Below are positions 44,766 through 55,749 of a DNA stretch of 64,000 nt, in pieces; positions within the stretch are counted from its first letter, which is position 1; every line of letters starts with the position of its first letter. Under the pieces are notes generated by a model. The model saw only the letters and a list, made by a program, of their open reading frames with translations, was not told the origin of the DNA and made no database searches. This DNA comes from Pomphorhynchus laevis (Eukaryota > Acanthocephala > Palaeacanthocephala > Echinorhynchida > Pomphorhynchidae), in assembly GCA_012934845.2 (NCBI GenBank), contig WNNJ02002937.1, forward strand, positions 106,000 through 169,999, written 5' to 3'. The position numbers and the translations under genes are program-made.

Positions 44766-44884
44766 AGCTGGATCAAAGGAAAGACGTAATTATTTTTGAT
44801 ATTTCGCTAACTACTGTTAGCATCTTCAGAAAACAGTAGTTAGCGAAATAACAAAAATAATCACGTCTTTCCTTTGATCCAGCT
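44766..44884. ncRNA. Near-perfect 53-bp palindrome containing a hammerhead-like core
   Basis: Arms at 44,766-44,818 and 44,832-44,884 are reverse complements with few differences. The minus-strand core (44,802-44,829) reads CTGAAGA, GCTAAC-AGTA-GTTAGC, GAAA. The right arm lacks CTGAAGA because it folds back in the middle of the hairpin. Confidence 0.6.
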
Positions 44885-45019
44885 CGCCATTTCGATTTTG
44901 ATAATTTTTTAAACTTAAAAAATGTGAATTTGTTCAAAATTGATGATGAGTGTATTTAACACAAAACACTTATACAATAAGTATTGTATAGTGTTTGAAT
45001 GTGTTCACTTGTTGTATAA

Positions 45020-45260
45020 GTGAACAAATTTATCCAGATAGTTTCGGTCGTAGTGGAACTAATATTGATTATAAAAAAGATTTATCTAGATACGAACATT
45101 AAATTAAAATATATTAAAAAGATTCGTAAAGATGATTTATTTCGCATGAACATTAAATCTATTACATCACTAAATTATATAATTTACGAATTGCGTTTTT
45201 ATGTATTTTGACGGATACATATTTTAAACTAGGCAACTATAAAAATAAAATAAAAAATAG
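45020..45260 (+). repeat. Degenerate Naiad-type PLE coding relic
   Basis: The plus strand resembles the RT C-terminus of the PLE (LDTNIKLKYIKKIRKDDLFR; later a TATTTTAAACTAGGCAACTA block). Too decayed to call a gene. Confidence 0.5.
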
Positions 45261-45274
45261 TATACGTGACCTAG

Positions 45275-46335
45275 CCACAACAGCTTACTTCCCTCATCGT
45301 GGAAGATCAGCTACCTTACTCCAAAATTTTCGCGGATGACCGAGCTTCGAACTTTATCTCTAAGGCTGAAGCCGAGCACCAATAAGGAACCTCATTTCGA
45401 TCATATGTACTCGAGATCTAGTCCTTTCGATCATGACTCAAAGTTCATGCCTATAAGTAAGGATATGTAAGAATAACTTGCGAAAATTGCAAAACTCGAG
45501 TGAAGGCATATCTCTCACTTTACCACAACTGATCTGCGTAAATAATCATTACTGTATTAGCTGCACTAATCCGTCTCTCGATCTCCTTATTATTCCTACC
45601 ATCACTCGAGAACAAGACACCCAAGTACTCAAACACTTCTACGTCAGGTAAGACTATCATCAATTCGTGACGACGATGCTACTTGTCACGCGCAGAGCAC
45701 ATCAAGACAGTTTCAGATTTGCGAACTTCCACACCGGGCACTTGGCATTCCGTCGTAAATCGATCCAGCAAGCATTGGAGGTCCACAAGACAAAATCGTC
45801 TGCGAAGAGCAAATATGATATCCTGATGGCACCAAACGGAAGACCGAACTTCGACAAAGATTCTTGTCTCGAAATTTTATCCATGCAAACAAGGAATAAA
45901 GGTGGAGACAATGGAGAGCCCTGACAGGGCTCAACATCTACAGAAAACAACTCAGATATTCTGCATAAAATACGAACACGACTTGTATTTAGTTCGTACA
46001 AAGAGGCCATATCTACACAACCTATCTCTTGATACTCGGTCGAACGCCTTCTCCTAATCCACAAAACACATTTGTTATTAGTCATATTTATAGCTCAAGG
46101 ATTCGAACAAATAGCTTGCGGATAGTCTAAGAAGAGTAATACCCCTATCATTTGAACATTATCTTAGATTCCTTTTCTTATAGATCGAAATCACCACTCC
46201 CCAGTTTGCCAATCACTTGGAAACTTTCATGACTTCATTGATACGTTGAAGAATCGTGTTATCAACTTTATACCTTCAACGTAAAGAGCTTTTAAAATTT
46301 CAGGTCGAATCTCATCAACTCCGGCAGAATACATT
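45275..46335 (-). pseudogene. RTE-like LINE reverse transcriptase fragment
   Basis: On the minus strand: DEIRPEILKALYVEGIKLIT (about 46,320), a short decayed stretch, then 45,702-46,085 with RISELFSVDVEPCQGSPLSP (motif B) and ISYLLFADDFVLWTSN (motif C, both Asp kept), and a C-terminal remnant EIERRISAANTVM near 45,570. The style is the same as the 3.4-4.8 kb element. Confidence 0.75.
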
Positions 46336-46337
46336 TA

Positions 46338-46640
46338 ACTATATTCTGTTTGATTGTATTTTTATAGTAACCAAATTATCCAAAATATAGCCCCCGTGGC
46401 CGAATGGCGGAGGCGTGTGCATTGCAAAATATATGCACGAGGTTCAAACCTCGAGCATGCACTCTCTCTTGACTTCTCTGTAAGCACACATCAAAGCCAC
46501 AAGGTCGCGTTGTCGAGAGACGTAGGGGCACCCGATGATGAAGCGGGTTCATTCTTCATTATTCAAAATTAAATTATTTTGAAGAAAGCCAATATCGTTA
46601 CAAATTGTTGCAATTCTTAAAATTTCATTATTTAATGAAA
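46338..46640 (-). repeat. Naiad-type PLE fragment split by a SINE-like insertion
   Basis: Pieces 46,338-46,375 and 46,565-46,640 match 41,830-41,965 of the long copy, the RT C-terminal coding region, on the minus strand. Confidence 0.7.
46387..46557 (+). mobile_element. tRNA-headed SINE-like insertion, about 171 bp
   Basis: The left end looks like a tRNA: GTGGCCGAATGGCGGAGGC has a D-arm and box A, and CGAGGTTCAAACCTCG is a perfect T-arm with box B (GGTTCAAACC), 23 bases apart as in a class I tRNA. The anticodon arm and acceptor do not pair, so it is not a working tRNA gene. It is flanked by ATTATCCAAAAT (46,375-46,386) and ATTATTCAAAAT (46,558-46,569), a 12-bp duplication with one difference, and it interrupts a PLE. 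No second copy was seen in the window. Confidence 0.6.
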
Positions 46641-46719
46641 AAATAGTAAAAATTAGTAAAAATTTTCTTGATAACAAACATCTTACAAACGTCTAAATAC
46701 AATCTAATATACATACATT

Positions 46720-48312
46720 CTTACAACGGATTTATGCGAGTACAATGCTCCGTATGCTTCCGGGATTTTATGCCTGTGGCAAGTGGACTTGTTCGGCAGC
46801 GCGGTCGAGGCTCAACTTGCCCTGGCTCCGGCAAGCCTCCAACGATTCAGAAACTATATACAGCAGCTGCCTACTTTAATGGCAATCCAACCGCTTCCCC
46901 AAGCCTCCAAAGTTCGTTAACGAGCATGGAACTACTTTGCGAGAACGTATGTCTGGTTCGGCGAATACCACGAGAGAGTGGTTGGCATGCTTCTTCCAAA
47001 TCAACTTGGCGTCGGTGTGCCTGGGGGTGTCGAGGCCGCAATTCATGCAGCGAGATGTTTTGCTGAACACGGTTTGATAGGCAATTCAGCGATGGTAAAG
47101 TTAGACTTCGAAAATGCCTTTAACTCAATCAGCAGGAGCGCAGTCCTTCAGGTTGTGAAGAAGGAAAACCCGGGGATCCAGAACTTCGTGGAAATGTGCT
47201 ACGATTACCCAAGCACACTTCTCTTCGAGGACAATGTGATTGATTCAAAAGAGGGAGTACAACAAGGGGATCATCTCGGTCCTCTTCTGTTCTCACTTAC
47301 CATCAACAGTCTGACCCACAGCCGTTTGTCACCATTAGCTGTTTGGTATCTGGATGACTGTTGCATAGGGGGAGAAGTTTCCACTCTAATCAATGATATC
47401 GAACACATTCGAACTCAAGGAGCAAAAATTGGATTGTTCTTACGGCCAGACAAATGCCAAGTGATTTCTAAAAGCGGTACCTATATTCAACCTCTACTTG
47501 ATATAATGCCAAACGTAAAAGTCTGTGATGTGTCATCCGCGGACTTGCTAGGCGCTCCGCTTTGCGCCGGATTTCACCTCGATATGTTCTTGGAATCGGC
47601 TATCACACAACTTCAGCAGGTATGCCGAAAGCTCTCAAAACTTGCGAAGCACGACGCCTTCTTTATACTTCGACATTGTTTGACGCTGCCAAAGATCAAC
47701 TTTATTTTACGCTGCGCACCGTGCTATACAAGCGTCCTCGTGAAAGCCTTCAACGAGGAAGTTCGCAGTTATCTGGACGAAATCCTTAACCTCAGGCTCT
47801 CTGACATAGCCTGGCGTCAAGCCTCGCTACCTGTTAAGATGAGTGGACTGGGTGTTTTGCGTGCGGAAGAGTTATCTATACCGGCCTTTTGTTCATCTGT
47901 TTCGCGCACAAAGGACTTAGCTGCGCTATTAATCCCAGAGCATTTGGCAAATCGCTCAGGCACTAGTGACCTTAACTACCGAACGGCGTCAGAGAGTTGG
48001 ACCACTAAATTCGACCTGACTGTTCCAACGGATACAACCTTGCAAAAACGTTGGACAGCCCCATTGTTTGAGAAGGAATTCCGACACCTGACAGCTTCAT
48101 GCGCCTTTCCCAAAGATCGGGCCCGCTTGCTAGCCGCGTCTACCAGATGGTCTGACGCATTCCTTAATGCCTTACCGATAGCTTCGATGGGCACAAAACT
48201 AGACGACAGTTCAATATGTCTTGCATCAGCCTCCGCCTCGGTATTCTCAACTCGGTTTCATTTAAGTTTGAGTGCGGCGTCGTATCAGACCCCTCTGATA
48301 TACACGGGCTAG
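46720..48312 (+). pseudogene. RLE LINE: zinc finger and reverse transcriptase (YLDD family)
   Basis: An N-terminal finger (VQCSVCFRDFMPVASG then TCPGSGKPP, about 46,748-46,845) is followed after only about 150 bases by RT coding, so much of the 5' region has been deleted. The 444-codon frame 46,978-48,312 reads GVGVPGGVEAAIHAARC, motif A AMVKLDFENAFNSISR, motif B GVQQGDHLGPLLFSLT, motif C VWYLDDCCIGG, and LPVKMSGLGVLRAEE. The catalytic Asp pair is kept. One frameshift near 48,222 separates it from the endonuclease. R2-group-like by motif style. Confidence 0.85.
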
Positions 48313-48830
48313 ACTGCCCCAGAGTAATTTCCCGGCACAATCGGCACAGTGCTGTAAACACACTTATTCGTAGCGCCCTTGCCACAGCCAGTGTCCCGTC
48401 CCGCCTTGAACCAATTGGGCTCTGCAGAAACGACGGAAATAGACCGGACGGTGCTTCACTAGTCCCATGGGAAAGGGGATGTCTGCTAGTATGGGACTTT
48501 ACGTGTCCCAACATTTTTGCCGCCAGTCATTTGCCTAGTGCTGTCTCTGGGGCCGGGGAGGTTGCTAGATTGGCAGAGGATCGAAAGAAGGCCAAATATA
48601 CATGTATTGACGAATCGCAATATAAATTTGTACCGTTGACGATCGACACAATTGGTGCTGCCGGGCTGATAACTTCGAATTTTTTGACAAAACTGGGCAA
48701 TATGTTGGTGGTGGCAACAGATGATCGAAGAGCTGCCAATTTCCTCTTGCAGCGTTTAAGCTGTGCAGTGCAGCGGGGAAATGCAGCGTGCCTGTTAGAG
48801 GTCGCTCGAGACGGAAACCTTCCAACTTAA
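48216..48830 (+). CDS. Restriction-like endonuclease domain of the RLE LINE
   Basis: After the frameshift the frame reads a Cys-Cys-His-Cys-like knuckle (FECGVVSDPSDIHGLDC then RHNRH), then RNDGNRPDGASLVPWERG and VWDFTCPN: PD-X15-D, the restriction-like nuclease signature. The C-terminal block follows (AAGLITSNFLTKLGN; LLQRLSCAVQRGNAACLL). This nuclease would nick the DNA target for target-primed reverse transcription. The first Met at 48,216 is an ORF artefact; the true coding enters from the RT frame. Confidence 0.85.
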   Translation: MSCISLRLGILNSVSFKFECGVVSDPSDIHGLDCPRVISRHNRHSAVNTLIRSALATASVPSRLEPIGLCRNDGNRPDGASLVPWERGCLLVWDFTCPNIFAASHLPSAVSGAGEVARLAEDRKKAKYTCIDESQYKFVPLTIDTIGAAGLITSNFLTKLGNMLVVATDDRRAANFLLQRLSCAVQRGNAACLLEVARDGNLPT

Positions 48831-48841
48831 CGATACTGAAA

Positions 48842-50890
48842 TATCACAAACTATAAAAATTTTTTCTGTAACTTTTAAGACTTTTTTACTTAAAATGATG
48901 TCTTTTAATTATTAAATATATTTATTATATATTTAACTATTTTCTGCTTGATGTTATTTTTATAGTAACCTAGTTTAAAATATGTATCTATTAAATTATT
49001 TAAATGATTTTGAAGAATGCCAATATCATTACATATTGTTGCAATTCTTAAAATTTCATTATTTAATGTATTATATTTTATATTATATGGTATGCATGAA
49101 TGCTCATGCAAAAATATGTTTCTTGTAAATTTAAATATGTCATCTTTACGATATAAATTAATAGTAGTTTTAGTTAATGTTAATTTAATGTTCATATCAA
49201 CATATATACTTTATCATTAATATTGGTTTTGTTAAGAATAAGGCTTTCTGGATAAATGTGCTCACTAATTGAATAAAAATTATTAGAATTAAATACACAT
49301 ATATCATCAATGTATCGAAACATATATTTCATATATTTATATTGTTTAGATTTAGTTTTTACACAGTTATGAACAAATTCATATTCTATAAAGCTTAAAA
49401 ACAAGTCCGCTATAATTGGGCTACTATTACCTCCCATTGGAACACCTTTTACTTGTCTAAATATAGATGTCCCTGCTTTTAAATAATTTTGATTTATCAA
49501 AATATTTAAAGGATTCTATTAATTCAATTTTATCCATATATTTATATTTATTTGATGGTTTAATTTTTGTTAGATAGCGTTATAATTATTATAACATATA
49601 TATGTATATCTTTTTCTGAATATAAGATTAATTAATTTTACTAACGCTTCTTTAATATCTACTATATCTAAATTTGTATAAAGCGTACTATAATCGTACG
49701 TATTTATATTACGAAAATTTATTCCTTTTGTCTGTTCTAAAAATTCTTTTGTAGAATTAATACTGAAATAGTGAAACCCGAATAAAGTATTATATACAAT
49801 ATTACTAATATACGATATAATATATTACATATGAAATATAATATAAGATATATGATATATATGTATATTTATCGTTTATTATAACATAAGTATATATATT
49901 CTGAAAATTTAAAAGCACTACATATGAACCTAGGTTTTATTGGATTTTTATGTAATTTTGGATTCCAATTTAATATAGGTATAGTTTTATTATCTGATTC
50001 AACCTTTATACCCTTTTTATCCATTATAGAACAATGACTTGTTTCTAATTGTTTATCTTTGATGTATTTAAGCTTCTTCTATTAATCAACTTATCAAAGT
50101 AAGCAATTAGGTCATTATATAACGAATTGTAAATTTTATTATTATTTAATCCATATTTATACCCTTTTGATAGCATTTTCATTAATTCATTGTTTTCAAT
50201 TAATTCTAGATTATGCGTGGATATATGTTTATTTATTTTATTAAAATTAAGACTTTTGCAATCGCATTCAGTTTTTTATTTTATCAAATATATGATAAAA
50301 TAAAATAATAATTGCATTCTGTTTATATTTATACCGTTTTGATAGCAGCTTTCTTAATTCACAATTTTCAATTACTTCTAGATTATGGGTACATATATGT
50401 TCATTTATTTTATCAAAACTAAGACTTTTACAATTGCATTCTGTTTCCATTATGTTTCTAATATTATCGTTACATATTGATTTTAATTCTTTATTATAAT
50501 TACAAATTTTTCGTCCTAATGATGGTAAGAGTTTATACCTTATTTTAGGAATATATTTACTTAAATCTGACCCTGTTATTTCTTTACTTTTAGAATTAAT
50601 TAAAAGTTTGGCTATATTTATGTTATCTATACATTTATTAATGAAGTTTATGGTTAATGTATATTTTCTATTGTTATTATTTACATTTATTGTACGATTA
50701 TAGTATTTTATATTACAATAACTGTCTATTATACAACTTAACCTATCATAGTCGTTAATTAATTTTTGATTTATTGAAAAAATGATATCTATAGAAAAAC
50801 TTCTTATTTTTACATAAAGGTTTTTTAAAGTTGCTTTAATATTTTTATCTTTATTTTTTCATTCCTTTTATCGCCATGACGTTTCGGTTT
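48842..50890 (-). pseudogene. Naiad-type PLE, decayed copy
   Basis: On the minus strand: RT C-terminus (48,905-49,195), motifs B and C (49,192-49,500), motif A region (about 49,600-49,770), an AT-rich replacement at 49,775-49,915, then fingers and linker (50,268-50,800) with several losses. At 48,842-48,890 a short piece of the cysteine-cluster region is also present. Many breaks. Confidence 0.75.
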
Positions 50891-51004
50891 GTGGCTAACT
50901 TTATAATTTACTATACTACATCTACCAATTCCTTGTACCACTCCATTCGATCCAATGGTACACGGAATTTTGCGTTTTAATAAAAATCTTCTAATTTTAA
51001 TCAA

Positions 51005-51255
51005 TCAAATCAGCTAACTGGTCTACGTATTAAATATAATTATAAAATAAACATAACAAAATAATGCTATATCAAAATTTAATAATTAAATAATAAAATA
51101 AATAATTGCTATAAGATTTTTTATAATTTAAATCAAGTTAAAATAAAAAATTGAAATTTAAAATAAACGTCATTTTTATGAATTGACTAATAAATAACAG
51201 ACGTTGTATCATAATAAGAATTAGAGGTCATCAGGAGGAACTGCTATGCTATAAG
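51005..51255 (-). repeat. Naiad-type PLE 3' UTR, truncated
   Basis: Shared 3' terminus at 51,009-51,029, then the tail up to CTGCTATGCTATA, where the pseudoknot is cut off. Decayed minus-strand PLE linker sequence continues to about 51,535. Confidence 0.65.
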
Positions 51256-51540
51256 TCAATAATATAGACTTATTTTCTTCAATAATATGAAATGCCCTAT
51301 TAATGTCCTATTATTAAAAAAATTTAGGAAATCATATGTTGTTTTTTCTTTAAAAACTTCTTATATTTATATAAATATCTTTCAGCTTATTATCTCTTAA
51401 AAGTTGGTAAAGTATTTATAATTGCTCATATTTTATTGCTAATAAAATTTTTATTACTAATGTTTTACTTATTCTGAATAGTAATTCTTATAGTCTATTT
51501 TTCTTATTCTCTTTATATCCATGACTTCTCAGATTACATA

Positions 51541-52606
51541 AAAATCCAATAAAACCTAGGTTCATATGTAGTGCGTTTAAATGTACATTAAAACCACTTT
51601 CTGTTTATATGAATAAAATGCTTAAAGTAATTAAAGCACATTTTAAAAAATATTGCAAGGTAATCGAAATTAATACTGGTATAAAACACTATTTCAGTAT
51701 TAATTCTACAAAAGAATTTTTAGAACAGACAAAAGGAATAAATTTTCAAAATATAAATACATACGATTTTAGTACGCTTTATACAAATCTAGATTTAGTA
51801 GATATTAAAGAAGCGTTAGTAAAATTAATTAATCTTATATTCGGAAAAAGATATACATATATATGTTATAATAATTATAACGCCTATCTAACAAAAATTA
51901 AACCATCAAATAAATATAAATATATGGATAAAATTGAATTAATAGAATCCTTAAATATTTTGATAAATCAAAATTATTTAAAAGTAGGGACATCTATATT
52001 TAGACAAGTAAAAGGTGTTCCAATGGGTGGTAATAGTAGCCCAATTATAGCTGACTTGTTTTTAAGCTTTATAGAATATGAATTTGTTCATAACTGTGTA
52101 AAAACTAAATCTAAACAATATAAATATATGAAATATATGTTTCGATACATTGATGATATATGTGTATTTAATTCTAATAATTTTTATTCAATTAGTGAGC
52201 ACATTTATCCAGAAAGCCTTATTCTTAACAAAACCAATATTAATGATAAAGTATATATGTTGATATGAACATTAAATTAACATTAACTAAAACTACTATT
52301 AATTTATATCGTAAAGATGACATATTTAAATTTACAAGAAACATATTTTTGCATGAGCATTCATGCATACCATATAATATAAAATATAATACATTAAATA
52401 ATGAAATTTTAAGAATTGCAACAATTTGTAATGATATTGGCTTTCTTAAAAATCATTTAAATAATTTAATAGATACATATTTTAAACTAGGTTACTATAA
52501 AAATAACATCAAGCAGAAAATAGTAAAATATATAAATCAACACAATAATATAAAGAATAAATTTAAACTCTTAAGTGGCAAATTTTTATGGATGAATAAT
52601 AAATAA
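51541..52606 (+). pseudogene. Naiad-type PLE reverse transcriptase, nearly intact C-terminal half
   Basis: The plus strand carries HKNPIKPRFICSA-like coding from 51,541, then frame 51,609-52,268: HYFSINSTKEFLEQTKGINF, motif A YDFSTLYTNLDLVDIKEA, motif B GVPMGGNSSPIIADLF, motif C RYIDDICVFNSNNF. Frame 52,265-52,606 completes the protein (SGKFLWMNNK). One frameshift near 52,250 separates them. The left edge joins minus-strand PLE sequence, so this half lies inverted relative to its left neighbour. Confidence 0.85.
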
Positions 52607-52974
52607 TATACTTTGCATTAGAATAAGATACTAGATAGTTATTTCAGAGGAAATACATCATTAGCATGTATTTGGCCCCGCTGCTATGTTGGGTAGAGGA
52701 GTTAGGGGCCGAAACCTGATAGCATAGCAGTTCCTCCTGATGACCTCTAATTCTTATTCTGATACAACGTCTGTTATTTATTAGTCAATTCATAAAAATG
52801 ACGTTTATTTTAAATTTTATTTTTTATTTTTATTTTTTAACTTGATTAAAATTATAGAAAATCTAAAAACAATTATTAATTTTATTATTTAATTATTAAA
52901 TTTTGATTTAGCATTATTATGTTTTGTTTATTTTATAATTATATAACAATACGTAGACTCAGTTAGCTGATTTA
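52607..52974 (+). repeat. Naiad-type PLE 3' UTR, best pseudoknot copy
   Basis: Complete tail from the stop to the shared terminus ACGTAGACTCAGTTAGCTGA (52,951-52,970). GGCCCC 52,674-52,679 pairs with GGGGCC 52,705-52,710, and CTGCTATG 52,681-52,688 with CATAGCAG 52,723-52,730; the two helices cross. Confidence 0.75.
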
Positions 52975-53720
52975 ATTTATTATGTATTATACTACTTCTG
53001 CCAATTCCTTGTACCACGTCATTTAATCCTAATGGGTACATGGAATTAAGCGTTTTAATCCAAAAATCTTCTTTTTCTGATAGATTTTGATTTAATATTG
53101 AAATGTTTTCTTCGATAATATGTTCTAAAATAAATAATTTACAGTTTTTAATATCACGTCCTATTAATCTTGTTTGACTATTAAAATATTGAACTATTGA
53201 AATATTAAACTATTGAAATATTGTTTGACTATTATGCAGTATGTGCTGCCTAAACCTAGTTTTTAACATTTGATATGTTTTTCATATATTTGCAATCCAC
53301 ATGTACATTGTATTAGATACACTACACCTGCGGTATTGCAGTTACAATTATTATTAATATTTAATGAAAAACATTTGTTTGTCGTATTACTTACGATACA
53401 ATTATTATTATTTATAACATCACAAACTATACAATTTTTTTCTGTTACATTTAAAAGATCTAAAATTGAAATCATTAGTACTTACGTATTTTTCCAATAT
53501 GGTTGAGTACATGTAACTTTTAAGTCATAATTTTTAACGTTGCTTTTTCGGTGTCGCCACCTAGTTTAGTTGACTCAGACTAAACTTACAACGGGCCATC
53601 CAGCAGCATCTGACAGTGGGCTGCCCTGCTTAAGGCGGTTGCAGGCTGGAATAAGATCTATAAAGATCTACCACCTTCACTCCACGCGCTACACGACCTA
53701 GCTATTGGCCATTTAATATT
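52975..53720 (-). pseudogene. Naiad-type PLE leader and broken GIY-YIG
   Basis: On the minus strand: leader 53,510-53,712, cysteine cluster and GIY part (53,263-53,475), the same 50-base insertion as at 44.2 kb (53,171-53,226), then the nuclease C-terminus ending at GRSSIIHN next to the tail of the plus-strand copy. Confidence 0.8.
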
Positions 53721-53983
53721 GGAATGTTTTCTTCGATAATATGTTCTAAAATAAATAATTTACAGTTTTTAACATCATGTCCTATTAATCTCATATGTTT
53801 ATGAAATATAGTTTGACTGTTATGCTGTATATTATATATGTGTTGACTAAACCTAGTTTTTAACATTTGATATGTTTTTCCAATATATTGCAATCCACAT
53901 GTACATTGTATTAGATACACTACACTTGCGGTATTGCAGTTACAATTATTATTAAAATTAAATGAAAAACATGTGTTTGTCAA
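53702..53983 (-). pseudogene. Second GIY-YIG fragment of a Naiad-type PLE
   Basis: A 93-codon frame with CNCNTASVVYLIQCTCG and LQYIGKTYQMLKTRFSQH, then LILEHIIEENIPIL-like text. The nuclease core is intact, but both its ends are missing. It directly abuts the leader of the neighbouring copy. Confidence 0.8.
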
Positions 53984-54169
53984 TAAACTAATATTGTTGA
54001 TAAACTAATATTGAAATTTTAATTTATAAAAAATAAAAAAATATAAAAACTAATTTTTGAAAATAGTTTGTCAAGTATATAAGTTATAAGTTATATATAA
54101 GTTTTTTAAGTTATAAGTTATTACATTTGTAATAATTACTAATAATAATTTATTAAAACCTAACGCCTA

Positions 54170-54800
54170 TCAAACAAAAGTTAATCCATCAAGTAAATTA
54201 AAGGTTCTAATTTATTACAAGTTTCCAATTTATCACAAACGATTAATTCACATGACAAGTAACAGATTAAAAAGTTTAATTTAAAGATATGTTTGTATGA
54301 GTATTCATGCATACCATTTAATATTATATTTAATATTATAATAAAAATTATATATAATATTGGGAGGTAATAAATATGTTATACATATGTTATAATAATT
54401 ATTACGCCTATCTAACAAAAATTAAACCATCAAGTAAATATAAATATATGGATAAAATTGAATAAATAGAATCCTTAAATATTTTGATAAATCAAAATCA
54501 TTTAAAGGTAGGGGCATCTATATTTAGACAAATAAAAGGTGTACCAATGGGTGGTAATAGTAGCCTAATTATAGCTGACTTGTTTTTAAGCTTTATAGAA
54601 TATGAATTTGTTCATAACTGTGTACAAACTAAATCTAAACTATATAAATATAAAAAATATGTTTCGATACATTGATGATATATGTGTAATAATTTTTGTG
54701 TCTAATAATTTATTATTATGATTTATTATAATTTATTATTAATAATTTATTATTAATAATTTATTATTAATTCATTATTATATCTAATAATTTTTATTCA
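54170..54800 (+). pseudogene. Naiad-type PLE RT motif B fragment
   Basis: The plus strand at 54,484-54,675 reads RQIKGVPMGGNSSLIIADLF and breaks just before motif C. AT-rich expansions of TTATTAATAATT follow at 54,700-54,790. Confidence 0.7.
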
Positions 54801-54921
54801 ATTAGTTATACAGAAAATACTAAACAAAACTGCAGCAATCGCATCATTTGTCGATATTTCTGGATTAAAAACGTGGACATATAATGAGTACTTGACAAAA
54901 TTTTATAATATGAACACTTAC

Positions 54922-55220
54922 TTAGATATTCTGGCATGAGTTCCTTGCAGTTCTCTGTAATAAACACTCTACGGACTTAAAGTTTAAAGAAATTCTTAAG
55001 TTTCTTATTCTCGAACAGATTGAATAGTGCACGTTTCGGAATGAACAACAATGCTCTGAATTCGAGCTGTCCTTCGACTGACTTTAACCGCCAAATGATC
55101 TTCCCGATCGTGTGTCAGTGATTTGTAAAATTCTGCATACTCTTCGTGTTTAATGTCTTCAGGAACTCGTGTCCAAATTGGCTTTGTCTTATTGAGTTCT
55201 TCCCGATCAATGTACTTTTT
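54922..55220 (-). pseudogene. hsp90 pseudo-exon
   Basis: The minus strand reads [20 protein letters not shown], then [45 protein letters not shown] and VRRVFITENCKELMPEYL, the middle domain of cytosolic HSP90 chaperones. A CAG acceptor precedes the segment (55,221-55,223) and a GTAAGT donor follows at 54,921-54,916, so it is an exon, not a retrocopy. A one- or two-base loss after HLAVK and a stop in place of the Tyr of KLYVRRVF break it. No other hsp90 exon was seen nearby. Confidence 0.85.
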
Positions 55221-55359
55221 CTGTGATTTTCCTTATTCTCATGATATAAGTTTATATATCATAGGAATATATATTATATATAAATAATATAAATGATATA
55301 TTATATATCATTTATACATGTATATTTATGATATATTTTTAATATTCTCCTCCTATTTA

Positions 55360-55740
55360 TCAAAACTTGGATGGATAAGTATTGAACACGCGTTCGTTTT
55401 CGTCTGCTTTGCCTGACTTATCGCCTTATCCATTGTAATTTTCCTTATTATCTCTATCTGCCAACTCTAAGTGAATCTCGATCTCTTTCTACTCACATAC
55501 GTTCCTGTGCTTCTTTTCTGCTACACGTACCTCTTCATTCAACCAACTTCGGCCGTCGATCCCCACATATCGCTGCTTCTCTCCTTTGAAATTCCCTACC
55601 TGATCATCTGCGATCTTCATCCTTACTCCAATTTTTCAAAAGGCAACTACAATCGAGTAATTTTCTGTTACATTCTGTTTCGCTTTTGTGGGCTTGTAAG
55701 CACACAGTCTGTGTGCATTTGCCACATTAAAAAACTTTCC
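55360..55740 (+). pseudogene. CR1/L2-like LINE 3' end, relative of 12.7-15.7 kb
   Basis: The plus strand is a close copy of the last 380 bases of the minus-strand LINE at 12,715-13,100 (SKLGWISIEH; YLLPTLSES-like coding in broken frames). It ends with hairpin GCACACA-GTC-TGTGTGC (55,699-55,715) and TTTGCCACATTAAAA. A 5'-truncated insertion. Confidence 0.8.
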
Positions 55741-55749
55741 TTTAGTAGT

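Noticed and set aside
45667-45924. Plus-strand 85-codon frame
   Set aside because: It is the reverse complement of the RTE-like motif B and C region on the minus strand.
46391-46470. Functional tRNA gene
   Set aside because: D- and T-arms are good, but the anticodon arm and acceptor stem do not pair, and the whole lies in an insert with a target-site duplication.
52672-52745. HDV-like ribozyme in the Naiad-type 3' UTR
   Set aside because: The crossing order of helices fits, but the P3 hairpin and the catalytic C-N-A-A joiner before the second strand of helix 2 are not seen.
53165-53240. CRISPR-like array of ATTGAAATATT repeats
   Set aside because: The units are short, have no unique spacers, and lie within a eukaryotic retroelement.
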